Positions 29,886 through 37,546 of a stretch of DNA of 50,750 nt are shown here, piece by piece. The number at the start of each line of letters is the position of its first letter. The first letter of the stretch is position 1. Origin of the DNA: Candidatus Altimarinota bacterium. GTDB taxonomy: Bacteria > Patescibacteriota > Gracilibacteria > BD1-5 > UBA6164. A program made the position numbers and the translations under genes. The notes under the pieces are model-generated. The model saw nothing but the letters and a program-made list of their open reading frames with translations, did no database searches and had not been told where the DNA came from. The stretch covers positions 1 through 50,750 of the forward strand of contig JACFNZ010000007.1 in NCBI GenBank assembly GCA_019454605.1. Direction: 5' to 3'.

Positions 29886-30095
29886 TCAGAATGTTATTTT
29901 AATAAAATCTTTCAACGAGTTAGATACTTCACTTCCACACTTTGTGTAAACTTTGTCATTTTGTTGGCCAAGTTTATAGCCAACACTTTTTCCATTCACA
30001 TAAACACCTCGGTCTTGTCCTCGCAACCCAGAAGGTACTTTCACTCGGACTTTTTTACCAGTGCTTGTTTCCATATTTGTATCAATATATGCCAT
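29886..30095 (-). CDS. 69-aa protein of foreign composition, ends at UGA
   Basis: This small gene stands out. By hand count it is about 36% G+C, well above its neighbours. All eight glycines are GGN (GGT, GGG, GGA, GGC), although UGA is the main Gly codon in neighbouring genes, and three of its four arginines are CGA. It has a strong SD (AAAAAGGAG), a TTGCTT-17-TATAAT promoter, and stops at UGA just before a terminator. With UGA as Gly it would continue 19 residues through the hairpin. The product starts MAYIDTNMETSTGKKVRVKV and looks like a small beta-rich protein with one Cys. No family is recognised. Recent transfer from a standard-code organism is the simplest reading. Confidence 0.6.
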   Translation of the reverse strand: MAYIDTNMETSTGKKVRVKVPSGLRGQDRGVYVNGKSVGYKLGQQNDKVYTKCGSEVSNSLKDFIKITF

Positions 30096-30127
30096 TTATT
30101 GCTCCTTTTTAGTTAAATAGCTAGACT

Positions 30128-30156
30128 ATTATATTCAAAATATAATAAAAAAGCAA
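30128..30156 (-). promoter_or_regulatory. promoter of the 69-aa gene
   Basis: On the - strand TTGCTT (30156-30151) and TATAAT (30133-30128) have a 17-bp spacer. The leader then reads TTTAACTAAAAAGGAG, a 16-base match to the leader of the small ORF at 14142-14249. Confidence 0.6.
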
Positions 30157-30161
30157 AATTA

Positions 30162-30188
30162 TTGCAAAAACTTTTTTTTATATATAAT
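30162..30188 (+). promoter_or_regulatory. promoter of tRNA-Arg
   Basis: TTGCAA (30162-30167) and TATAAT (30183-30188) with a 15-bp spacer lie about 20 bp upstream of the tRNA. Confidence 0.55.
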
Positions 30189-30209
30189 AACTAAAATTTA
30201 TTTTTAAAT

Positions 30210-30285
30210 GCTCTCATAGCTCAGTTGGAAGAGCACCAGGTTGCGAACTTGGTTGTCGTAGGTTCGAGCCCTGCTGGGAGCACCA
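30210..30285 (+). tRNA. tRNA-Arg (anticodon GCG)
   Basis: Acceptor arms GCTCTCA and TGGGAGC, discriminator A and encoded CCA are present. D arm AGCTC...GAGC is canonical. The anticodon stem CCAGG/CTTGG (one G-U) encloses TTGCGAA, anticodon GCG, reading CGC and CGU. The T arm has AGGTTCGAGCCCT. Most bacteria instead use ACG deaminated to inosine by TadA, so GCG hints that this deamination may be missing. Confidence 0.95.
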
Positions 30286-30303
30286 TTTGAAACTCAAAGT
30301 AAG

Positions 30304-30328
30304 CCAAGATTTAATCTTGGTTTTTTTA
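30304..30328 (+). terminator. terminator after tRNA-Arg
   Basis: CCAAGAT and ATCTTGG flank a TTA loop, followed by seven T residues. Confidence 0.85.
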
Positions 30329-30388
30329 TTTAATTTATAAACAAAAATAATAAATTTTTCTTGATAGTTTTACTTTATTTCGTATTTT

Positions 30389-30574
30389 ATGGTAGAAGTT
30401 TTCTGAAATCATAATGAATATATAAACTATATTGATGTAAAAAATGTAAAAAATAAAATATTAGAAATTTGACAAAATAAAGAAAATACTAAAATAAATA
30501 TTTTTTGATTCTTTGTTGATTTACCTGATACTGAATTAAAGAAAAATCTTGAAATAGAATTTTTTAAAAATTAG
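30389..30574 (+). CDS. small unknown protein (61 aa)
   Basis: The 61-residue product starts MVEVFGNHNEYINYIDVKN and has a mixed, soluble composition with UGA-encoded glycines, ending in TAG. A palindromic terminator follows 25 bp later, and a terminator precedes it, so it is a single-gene unit. No family is recognised. Its Gly codon use is native. Confidence 0.55.
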
Positions 30575-30599
30575 AAAAATTTAAATAATTGAGAAAAAT

Positions 30600-30625
30600 A
30601 AAAACCAGCTGGTTTTTATTTTTTT
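30600..30625 (+). terminator. terminator after the 61-aa gene
   Basis: AAAAACCAG directly followed by CTGGTTTTT, then ATTTTTTT. Confidence 0.8.
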
Positions 30626-30656
30626 GCAAAAATTTTAAAAGTTTATATACTAAATC

Positions 30657-30823
30657 TTGCTAAAATATTACATAAAAATTACGAAAGTAGTTTACTATAA
30701 AAGTAAAGAAAGGGTAACTTAGGTTACTCGCCCTTTTTGTTGATTTTTATAGTAAACAAAATTGTAATGTTTTAGCGAACACAAGAGAAAACTTAAGTTA
30801 CCCTTTTTTGTTTGCTAAAATAT
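30657..30823. other. palindromic element with two mutually exclusive folds
   Basis: Segment A (30657-30672) pairs with B (30763-30778) over 16 bp including two G-U pairs. Inside lies a perfect 13-bp stem, GTTTACTATAAAA (30690-30702) with its complement at 30745-30757, and at the tip AAAGGG/CCCTTT and GTAAC/GTTAC. Alternatives: 30767-30780 also pairs with C (30810-30823) over 14 bp, and 30709-30723 pairs with 30792-30806 over 15 bp. It fills the gap before the 366-aa membrane protein gene. It might be a 6S-like or attenuator RNA, or a miniature inverted-repeat element. Confidence 0.55.
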
Positions 30824-30869
30824 AAAAAGATATATAATATTTTAAGAGTTTATATTTTAATTTTTTATT

Positions 30870-31970
30870 ATGGATGATATATATTGGTCTTGATATACAA
30901 TAGCATTTATTTTGGAAATAATATCAATAATAATTGCTTTCTCTGAAAAATATTCTATTAAAGCTAAAAATTTTAGTAAAGTATGACTTTATTATAGTTT
31001 AACTCAATGAAATTTTATTGAATGAAATAAACCTTGATTTTTTTCTAATTTTTTCTGAATAATATTTAGATTATTAATAAATCCTTTTTTTAGTTGGATT
31101 ATGGTTTTGATAAGATGATATTGATTTATATCTTTAATTAATCAAAAAATATCAACTCCTGAAAAATTAAAGGAAATTCAATATAAATTATGAGCTAGTT
31201 TATTAAGTGAAGAAGAAGTTAAAAAATTAATAAGAGAATCCGCTAGCTTTATGTGAAAAGATATAATTTTTAAAGATGAAGAAGATGAAAATAATACTTT
31301 GATTTTAGAAAATGAAGAAGATTGATGGTATGCAGAAATTTCATTAGATAAAAAAAATAAAAAAGCTTTTTTATATTCACATTCTCCTGATTATGATAGT
31401 GTCTTTACTACTACATATGAATATAAAATAGAATGAAATTCTTTGTATTGGAGATTATTAGAAAAAGAAATTGAACATTGGTGAAAAAAGGAATATGAAG
31501 TTAAAGATTGAATAATTTTAAAAAGTTATCTAAAAGAAAAAAGTGAGGAAAAATTATCATTTTTCAAATATGAAGATAAAATAAAAGAATTAAATGAACA
31601 AATTAATTGGAATACAAATTATAATTATAAAATAAAATATTATATTTTATCAAAACATCCTGAAATATTACCACAAAATGAGTTTAGACAAATTGTTATA
31701 AAAGAGTTAGAAAGAGTTAAATTGTGATTTATGGAAATTTCAAATTTTTGTAAAGATTATGATATAGAATTAGTTTATAATAAGGAAGATAAGTATTATC
31801 AATTTAAATACAAAAATGAAGAAAAAAATGACAATATAAGTTATACAGATTTTTCAGATAAATTAGAATCAGCTTTTATTCAAGCAAATTGTAAAAGAAC
31901 AGAAATTGAAAATTATAATGATTTTTTAGATACAATTAATTTATATTTATGAGAACAAAAAAACGACTAA
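30870..31970 (+). CDS. membrane protein with soluble C-terminal domain, unknown
   Basis: The 366-aa product has an N-terminal hydrophobic segment (residues 7-22) and one or two more hydrophobic stretches between about 60 and 92. A long charged region of about 270 residues with no recognised motif follows. TATAAT at 30833-30838 gives a likely -10 box. It contains many UGA glycines and native codon use. It converges with a 44-aa gene, and both stop codons lie within one 35-bp terminator palindrome. Confidence 0.75.
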
Positions 31971-31987
31971 TAGTCGTTTTTTTGTTC
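31953..31987. terminator. bidirectional terminator containing both stop codons
   Basis: GAACAAAAAAACGACTA (31953-31969) and TAGTCGTTTTTTTGTTC (31971-31987) are perfect complements of 17 bp. The TAA of the + gene and the TAG of the - gene are in its centre. Confidence 0.85.
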
Positions 31988-32101
31988 TTTACATTTAGGA
32001 AGTTTTGTTGGAATACTTCTTTTATGTGCTGGAATATTCACGGTTTTTGGACCTGGTTTTCAGGTAGTTCTTGTTGGTCTACACTTAGTCTTCGTTGGCA
32101 T
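31967..32101 (-). CDS. 44-aa basic Pro/Lys-rich protein
   Basis: The product begins MPTKTKCRPTRTTGKPGPKT and continues with VNIPAHKRSIPTKLPKC. It is very basic, rich in Pro and Thr, with two cysteines and no hydrophobic segment. It uses one UGA Gly, so it is native in code. It begins 3 bp after the GIY-YIG gene on the same strand and is probably cotranscribed with it. It could bind nucleic acid, but no family is recognised. Confidence 0.55.
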
Positions 32102-32104
32102 AAA

Positions 32105-32440
32105 TTATTTATTAGGATTTAAAAGTATATTACAATTAGGTTTTTGAGTTTTTATTAATTCTTCTTCAATTTCTGTTCTATCTTTTGACGAATTTATTTC
32201 TAAAAATCAAAGACAATTACAATTATTATCTTTAAAACATTTTATATTATTATGATTATCCATTCATCTATTTGATAAGTCATCTGTCTTTCAAATATAT
32301 TTTAAAGAAAATTTAGATTTATCATTATTTAATACTCAAACAATATAAATTCAAGATTTTTCATAATAAGGAGCTTCATAGGTATATAAATTAAATTTAT
32401 ATTTATTTAAATATGTTATCGTTAAGTTTAATTTTTGCAT
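32105..32440 (-). CDS. GIY-YIG domain protein
   Basis: The 111-aa protein shows the GIY-YIG nuclease fold in short form: SGIYIVGVL, then LKYIGKTDDLSNRGMDNH with the conserved Tyr, Gly and Arg, and a later Glu in EIEEELIKTQKPNCN. These match the catalytic Tyr, Arg and Glu of the family. Single-domain GIY-YIG proteins occur as UPF0213-type proteins and in mobile elements. The substrate is unknown. The N-terminal 30 residues are extra. Confidence 0.7.
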
Positions 32441-32481
32441 AGTTGCTTTTGTTACTAATAAAGATTTGTAATTTTTTTTTT

Positions 32482-32573
32482 TTGACTTTTGCTTATAAAA
32501 CCATAAAATTCCTCTGCTACAAAAAATATACTTATGGAAAACATCAGCTCCAAACTAGTTGGTGTTTTTTATT
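32482..32573 (+). ncRNA. candidate small RNA with promoter and terminator
   Basis: TTGACT (32482-32487) and TAAAAT (32504-32509) have a 16-bp spacer. About 35 bp downstream, AAACATCA and TGGTGTTT form a hairpin followed by a T run (to about 32573). The transcript would be roughly 60 nt. A short ATG frame crosses the terminator and is not convincing as a gene. The promoter faces away from the GIY-YIG gene. Confidence 0.35.
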
Positions 32574-32644
32574 TTGCTAAAAATTTCATAATTTTCAATT
32601 ATCAACTAAACTATAAATATTATAGTGATATTTTTCTAAAATCA

Positions 32645-32695
32645 AATTAAAAATAGAATAAAATAGAATATTATTCTTTTATTCTATTTTTAATT
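32645..32695. repeat. 51-bp palindrome with embedded LexA-like box
   Basis: AATTAAAAATAGAATAAAA (32645-32663) is the exact complement of 32677-32695, a 19-bp stem with a 13-bp centre. The centre and edge contain TAGAAT-ATT-ATTCTT (32664-32678), almost the same as the dyad in the lexA promoter (TAGAAT-TAT-ATTCTA). It may act as a terminator, as an operator, or both. Confidence 0.65.
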
Positions 32696-32735
32696 AAAAT
32701 GCTTTAAAATAAAATATAAATTAGTAAAATATTTT

Positions 32736-32763
32736 TTGACTTTAGAATTATATTCTATATAAT
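32736..32763 (+). promoter_or_regulatory. lexA promoter with LexA-box-like operator
   Basis: TTGACT (32736-32741) and TATAAT (32758-32763) have a 16-bp spacer that is filled by the perfect dyad TAGAAT-TAT-ATTCTA (32743-32757). A repressor bound there would block RNA polymerase, as expected for LexA autoregulation. Confidence 0.7.
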
Positions 32764-32793
32764 GAGTCACATAATTATTTTTTATATTATTTT

Positions 32794-33393
32794 ATGATAA
32801 AAAATTTAACTTCAAAACAACAAAAAGTTTTAATATATTATGAAAATTATATTAAAAGTAATTGATATGCACCAACTTATCAAAAGGCTTGAGATGATTT
32901 AGATATAAGTCCAAGTGTTGTTTTTAGTCATATTAAAAATCTTGAAAAAAAATGATATTTAGTTTCATCTTGAAAAGATAAATCGGTTCAGCTTCTTTCT
33001 GATTCTCAAAGCATACCTTTAATATGAGAGATTGCTTGTTGAGTCCCAATAAGTGTTTATGAAAATTTTATTGATTATATTGATATACCTAAAACAATGC
33101 TAAAATGATGATGAAATTTTTATTGTTTAAAAGCTATTTGAAAAAGTATGATTAATGTTTGAATAGATAATGGAGATTTTTTAATTATTAGAAAACAAAA
33201 TGATGTGAATGATTGAGATATATGAGTTGTTGTAATTTGAGATTATGCAGATGATGAAAGCGCTACTCTAAAGAAAATATATCATTCTTCAAAAAGTTTA
33301 ATTTTAAAACCTGAAAATGATGATTTTCCAACAACTATAGTTACAAATTGACAAATTAGATGAAAATTAGTTTGAGTTATAAGAAATTATTAA
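32794..33393 (+). CDS. lexA: LexA SOS repressor with Cys-Gly cleavage site
   Basis: The 199-aa protein has a winged-helix N-terminus (TSKQQKVLIYYENYI, GYAPTYQKAGDDLDIS, VVFSHIKNLEKKGYL) and an S24 self-cleavage domain: site IACGVP at Cys82-Gly83, catalytic Ser118 in GKSM and Lys160 in ATLKKI. The usual LexA site is Ala-Gly, while Cys-Gly is the form known from UmuD. It represses SOS genes until RecA filaments trigger cleavage. The upstream dyads are its probable operators. Confidence 0.93.
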
Positions 33394-33402
33394 TAAAATA
33401 AA

Positions 33403-33420
33403 AGACTCTTTTAAGAGTCT
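33403..33420 (+). terminator. hairpin after lexA
   Basis: AGACTCTT and AAGAGTCT with a short T/A centre lie 10 bp after the stop. The T run is poor, so termination is uncertain. Confidence 0.45.
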
Positions 33421-33431
33421 AGTAAAAAGTT

Positions 33432-33502
33432 TTGACAAATAAGTTTCTATATGATTTAATGTTATCACCACAACAACATTATTATAAAACATATAGAAAC
33501 TT
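33432..33502 (+). promoter_or_regulatory. promoter region with large inverted repeat
   Basis: TTGACA (33432-33437) and TTTAAT (33455-33460) have a 17-bp spacer. AAGTTTCTATATG (33441-33453) is the exact complement of CATATAGAAACTT (33490-33502), so the repeat brackets the expected start point. An inner AATGTT/AACATT pair adds to it. It may be an operator, or an RNA hairpin if transcription starts further upstream. Confidence 0.45.
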
Positions 33503-33525
33503 GTTTATTTACTAAATAAGTTCTT

Positions 33526-33771
33526 ATGTTTAGTGTTTTTGGTAAATCCATAGGCACTAAAGATATGTTTTTTTATATCTGAAATTTATATTCAATTTAT
33601 TGAATATTGTTTAGTTTGGAAATAAAAAATATTATATTTAATTTTATAATTTTATTATTTTTAACTTTTTCAAATATAAAAGTAAGAATTTATTTACTAA
33701 AGAGATTAAGCACTTCAATAGTAATTATATTTTTAAATTATTCAATAGTCTATGGTAAAATAAAAAGATAA
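33526..33771 (+). CDS. small membrane protein (81 aa), tentative
   Basis: The frame runs from ATG to TAA with two UGA glycines. The product starts MFSVFGKSIGTKDMFFYIG and has two hydrophobic segments (about 15-32 and 36-50) followed by a basic C-terminus. The TAA lies at the start of a strong terminator. The start codon lies in ACTAAATAAGTTCTTATGTTTAGT, which can fold by ACTAAA/TTTAGT. No family is recognised, and coding status depends on context alone. Confidence 0.4.
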
Positions 33772-33800
33772 TTTGTATTTACAAACTATCTTTTTATTTT
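33762..33800 (+). terminator. terminator after the 81-aa ORF
   Basis: AAAAAGATA-TTTGTA pairs with TACAAA-TATCTTTTT (one bulged position), followed by ATTTT. Confidence 0.7.
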
Positions 33801-33953
33801 GTTCTAAAATTTAAAAATCTCTCTATCTTTCCTTTCTAACCTCAACTTTTATAAAGTTATCAGAAATTCAAGTTTCACTATTTTTAATAACTACTTGATA
33901 TATAAAAAAAATATATATAATTAAAACAATTTTTAATTAAATTTAACAAAAAT

Positions 33954-35270
33954 ATGGACCTCCAAATCACTTTTATTTTTTTATCTCTTTTTTGATTATC
34001 TGCTTTTTTTTCTGCTTCAGAAATAGCTTTGATGAGTTTATCACCACATAAAATAGACTCATTTATTAAACAAAATAAATTTTGATCAAAAGACTTAAAG
34101 TTTATAAAACAAAAAAATGATAAACTTTTAATCTCTATTTTAATTTTAAATAATTTGGTAAATATTTATGCTGCTGCTTTTGCAACACAAATAGCTATAA
34201 ATATATCAAAAACATCTTCTTTAGAAGAATCTTTAATTGTTTGAATATCAACTTGAATTGTTACATTTTTTATAATAATGTTTGGTGAAATAATCCCTAA
34301 AAGTTATGCTACAAAAAATATTGATAGTATAGCTTTATTTGTTGCTAAATTTTATAAATTTATAATTATTATTTTTACTCCCTTATTATTTTTTATAGAA
34401 ATAATAAATAAAATATTTTCATGAAAAAGTAAACAAATAAATATTACAGATGAAGAAATAGAAAGTTTTATAGATTTATGAATGGATAATTGAGTTTTAG
34501 AACCAGAAGAGCATGAAAAAATAAAAAATATGTTGGAATTTTCAGATGTAACAGTTGAATCAATACACACTCATAGAGTAAAAATTGATGCTCTTGAAAT
34601 TAATACAACCATATCTGATGCTATAGAATTTGTCTTAAAAAATACTCATTCAAGGATACCAATATACGAAGAAACTATTGATAATATAGAGTATATAGTA
34701 AATTTAAGATTTTTAATTGAAGAATTTAGAAAGTGAAATTGAGATTTAAAATTAAGTGAACTAAAAAATTTAACAAAAGCTATCAAAATACCTCTAAACT
34801 ACCCTATTGATAAACTTCTTGAAATATTTAAGATGTCAAAAATTCATTTAGCAATAGTGCTTGATGAGTATTGATGAGTAGCTTGACTTGTAACTTTAGA
34901 AGATATTATAGAAGAGGTTTTTTGAGATATACAAGATGAATATGATAAAGAAAAAAAAGAAATAATAAAGGTTTGAGAAAATAAATATGAGGTTAGTCCA
35001 AGTGTAATATTTGAAGATTTACTTGATGAATTAAATTTATCATTTTATAATATATGACTTGATGAAAAAGAATATTATGCTACAACACTAAATTATTTTA
35101 TAACTGAAGAGCTTGAAAGATTTCCAAAAACTTGAGAAGTTTTAGAAAAAAAATTAACTTGAGAATGATTTGATGATGAAAATATACTTATAAGCTTTAA
35201 AATAAAAAATGTAGTTGATTCTATTATTGATTCAATTGAAGTAGAAATAACTAAAAAAGAGTTTTTATAA
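33954..35270 (+). CDS. CorC/HlyC-type membrane protein with CBS domains
   Basis: The 438-aa protein has a CNNM/DUF21 membrane domain (SAFFSASEIALMSLSPHKI; LLISILILNNLVNI; MFGEIIPKSYATKN), a CBS pair ([65 protein letters not shown]) and a C-terminal CorC/HlyC transporter-associated domain ending LISFKIKNVV. Such proteins act in Mg2+/Co2+ transport or homeostasis. Here the second-half motif [18 protein letters not shown] is canonical. The stop lies inside a bidirectional terminator. Confidence 0.92.
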
Positions 35271-35288
35271 TCATAAAAACTCTTTTTT
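35253..35288. terminator. bidirectional terminator after the CorC-type gene
   Basis: AAAAAAGAGTTTTTAT (35253-35268) and ATAAAAACTCTTTTTT (35273-35288) are perfect complements with a 4-base loop. Confidence 0.85.
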
Positions 35289-35480
35289 AATATCTTTTCT
35301 TATATCATTGTCGTGAAATTTTAATAAGTTATCATTAATAATAATTCCATACGGTTTGTTTAGTTTTAAAAAACTATGTTTTGTCTTAGTTAAAAAAATT
35401 TTTTTTAATATATTATCTATTAATTTTAAAAAAGTAGGAAATTTAATAAATTTATTTAAATATAATTTTATAGTAGTCAT
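35265..35480 (-). CDS. small basic protein (71 aa), unknown
   Basis: The product starts MTTIKLYLNKFIKFPTFLK and is rich in Lys, Leu, Ile and Asn, with NKPYGIIIND in the middle. With UGA read as Gly it ends at TAA (35267-35265), two codons after the UGA at 35273-35271, inside the shared terminator. It is divergent from rpmH. No family is recognised, and composition is close to that of random AT-rich DNA, so it is moderately supported. Confidence 0.45.
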
Positions 35481-35547
35481 TTTTTTATTTTTATTTTTTA
35501 AGTTAATTATATTTTAGCATATATAATAAAATATTGCAAAAAATCTT

Positions 35548-35575
35548 TTGACTTTTTTACCCATTTATATAAAAT
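35548..35575 (+). promoter_or_regulatory. promoter of rpmH-rnpA-yidC
   Basis: TTGACT (35548-35553) and TAAAAT (35570-35575) have a 16-bp spacer and lie about 100 bp upstream of rpmH. Confidence 0.5.
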
Positions 35576-35673
35576 ACTCACACTTTTAAATAAAATTTTG
35601 GTAAAGGCAACTAAGATTTATTAAAAAACAAAGAAAATAAACTAGAAAATTATTATCATTAATACTAAAAAAT

Positions 35674-35919
35674 ATGTTAGGTAAATTAAAAAAAAGAAAA
35701 AGACTTAGAGTTCATGGTTTTCTTGCTAGAACTAATACAGTTGGATGAAGAAAAGTTTTAAGAGATAGAAGAAGAAGATGAAGACATGTATTAACTGTAT
35801 CTTATCCAAAAAGACTTCAACTTGTTGATTGAAAAGCAAAACTTCATATAATAGCTTGAGGAACTGCTAGAAAATCGCCTTTTGATGGAAAATGAAATTA
35901 TGTTAACAGATCTAATTAA
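35674..35919 (+). CDS. rpmH: 50S ribosomal protein L34 with C-terminal extension
   Basis: The L34 core is clear: KKRKRLRVHGFLARTNTVGG, RKVLRDRRRRGRHVLTVS. Two features are unusual. The start MLGKLKKRK lacks the conserved KRTYQPS segment of L34. After the core there are about 35 extra residues (YPKRLQLVDGKAKLHIIAGG and more). At 81 aa it is nearly twice the common length of 44-46. It begins the classic rpmH-rnpA-yidC cluster near the replication origin in many bacteria. Confidence 0.92.
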
Positions 35920-35927
35920 TTTTAAAA

Positions 35928-36281
35928 ATGCTTAAAAAAGCTTATAGATTAAAAGAAAATGAAGTAAAAAAGGTTTTAAAATATAAAAAACCTTTTTTTT
36001 CTTATTGAGTAAATGCAAATATAACAAAAACATATAATAATAGTAATAGATTTGCTATTATTATTTCTTGAAAATGTGTAAAAAATAATGTTAACAGAGT
36101 ATTTTTTAGAAGAAAATTCTATAATTTAGTAAAAAAGGATTTATTTTTAAAAAATAATAGCTTTTTTGATATAGTATTTATTGTAAAAAAAGAAAAAATA
36201 CTTGATAAAAAAGATTTAGAAAGTATAAAGCTTTTTGAAAAAGATATAAGATTTTTAATAAAAAAAATATTCCCTTTATAA
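35928..36281 (+). CDS. rnpA: ribonuclease P protein component
   Basis: The 117-aa protein starts MLKKAYRLKENEVKKVLKYKK and shows the family RNR motif as NNVNRVFFRRKFYNLVK, preceded by RFAIIISGKCVKN. It binds the RNase P RNA and helps process tRNA 5' ends. It follows rpmH by 8 bp. Confidence 0.93.
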
Positions 36282-36296
36282 TTTATAATAATTAAT

Positions 36297-37454
36297 ATGA
36301 AAGATAAAATAATTAATCTACTACTTATATTTATACTAGTTTTTTTAACATTAAATTTATTTACTCAAGAAAAAAAACCAACTATAACAAATTCTATTTC
36401 TTTAGAAACTGCAAAAAGTTATTCAGTTCCTGCTTGAGTTAAAATAAATATAAAAAATGATACTTTAAAAGATTTTTCTTTTAATACTTGTAAAGACTTT
36501 TCCATAAAAAAAGATTCATTAATTATAACTCCCCTAAAATGTGAGGATATAAATATAAAACCTCAAAAAAGTTATTTAGTAGATTTTAGTGATGAATTTA
36601 AAAAATTTGAAAACACTTGAGTTTATTATGCTAATTTAAAAAAAGATTCTCTTGACATAATTAGTCAATTTGAGATAGAACATAAATGAGTTATTTCAAA
36701 AATATTTACATTTTTTTTCTATGCCCCTATTTATAATTTAATGGCTTTCTTACTTGAAATTACAAATTATTCTTTATGACTTGCTATAATAATAGTTACA
36801 ATAATTATTAGATTAATTTTACTTATTCCTCAACATAAAATGATGCTTTCTCAAGCTCGTATGCAACAAATACAGCCAAAAATAAAAGAAGTTCAAGATA
36901 AACATAAATGAAATCATCAAATGCTTTGAGTTGAGCTTATGAAACTATACAAAGAAGAAAAAGTAAATCCTATGTGATCTTGTGGGATGTTATTGATACA
37001 AATGCCTATTTTAATAGTTATTTATAGAGTAATACTTTGAATTCAAGATACTTCAAATACTTATTATTTATATAGTTATTTAAGTGATTATAATATGTGA
37101 AGTATAAATGCAAATTTTTACTGAGTAGATTTATTTTGAATTTGATGAACTAATTGAATTATTTTAGCAATAGTTATATGATTATTACAATTTGTTCAAG
37201 TAAAATTATCACTACATTTTAATAAAGCAAAAAATAATACTAATATAGTGCTTGAAAAGAAAAAAGACGCAAACAATTATTCAAACTTTATGCCTGATCC
37301 TGAAGTTTTAAATAAATTTATGTTATATGGTATGCCTATAATGATAGCATTTGCAACCTATACTTTTTATGCTTGAGTATGATTATATTGGGGAATTTGA
37401 ACTATATTTATGATATTTCAACAATTAATTGTAAATAAAATTTTAAAAAAGTAA
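36297..37454 (+). CDS. yidC: membrane protein insertase YidC
   Basis: The 385-aa protein has an N-terminal transmembrane segment and a short periplasmic region of about 110 residues. The YidC core then includes FYAPIYNLMAFLLE, a segment with a conserved Arg (IIIRLILLIPQHKMMLSQARMQQIQPKIKEVQ), EEKVNPMGSCGMLLIQMPILIVIYRVI, and a late region ending FQQLIVNKILKK. It inserts proteins into the cytoplasmic membrane. It lies 15 bp after rnpA and is followed by a terminator. Confidence 0.95.
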
Positions 37455-37467
37455 ATACCTTTTATTT

Positions 37468-37499
37468 AAAAAACTGTCTATTTTTTTGACAGTTTTTTA
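37468..37499 (+). terminator. terminator after yidC
   Basis: AAAAAACTGTC and GACAGTTTTTT flank a T-rich loop, then more T. Confidence 0.85.
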
Positions 37500-37546
37500 T
37501 TTTTATGGTAATATAGTAAAGTATTTTATATTTAATTTTAAAAAAT

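Noticed and set aside
32645-32695. CRISPR repeat or array
   Set aside because: There is a single palindrome and no series of equally spaced repeats. No CRISPR array is seen anywhere in the window.
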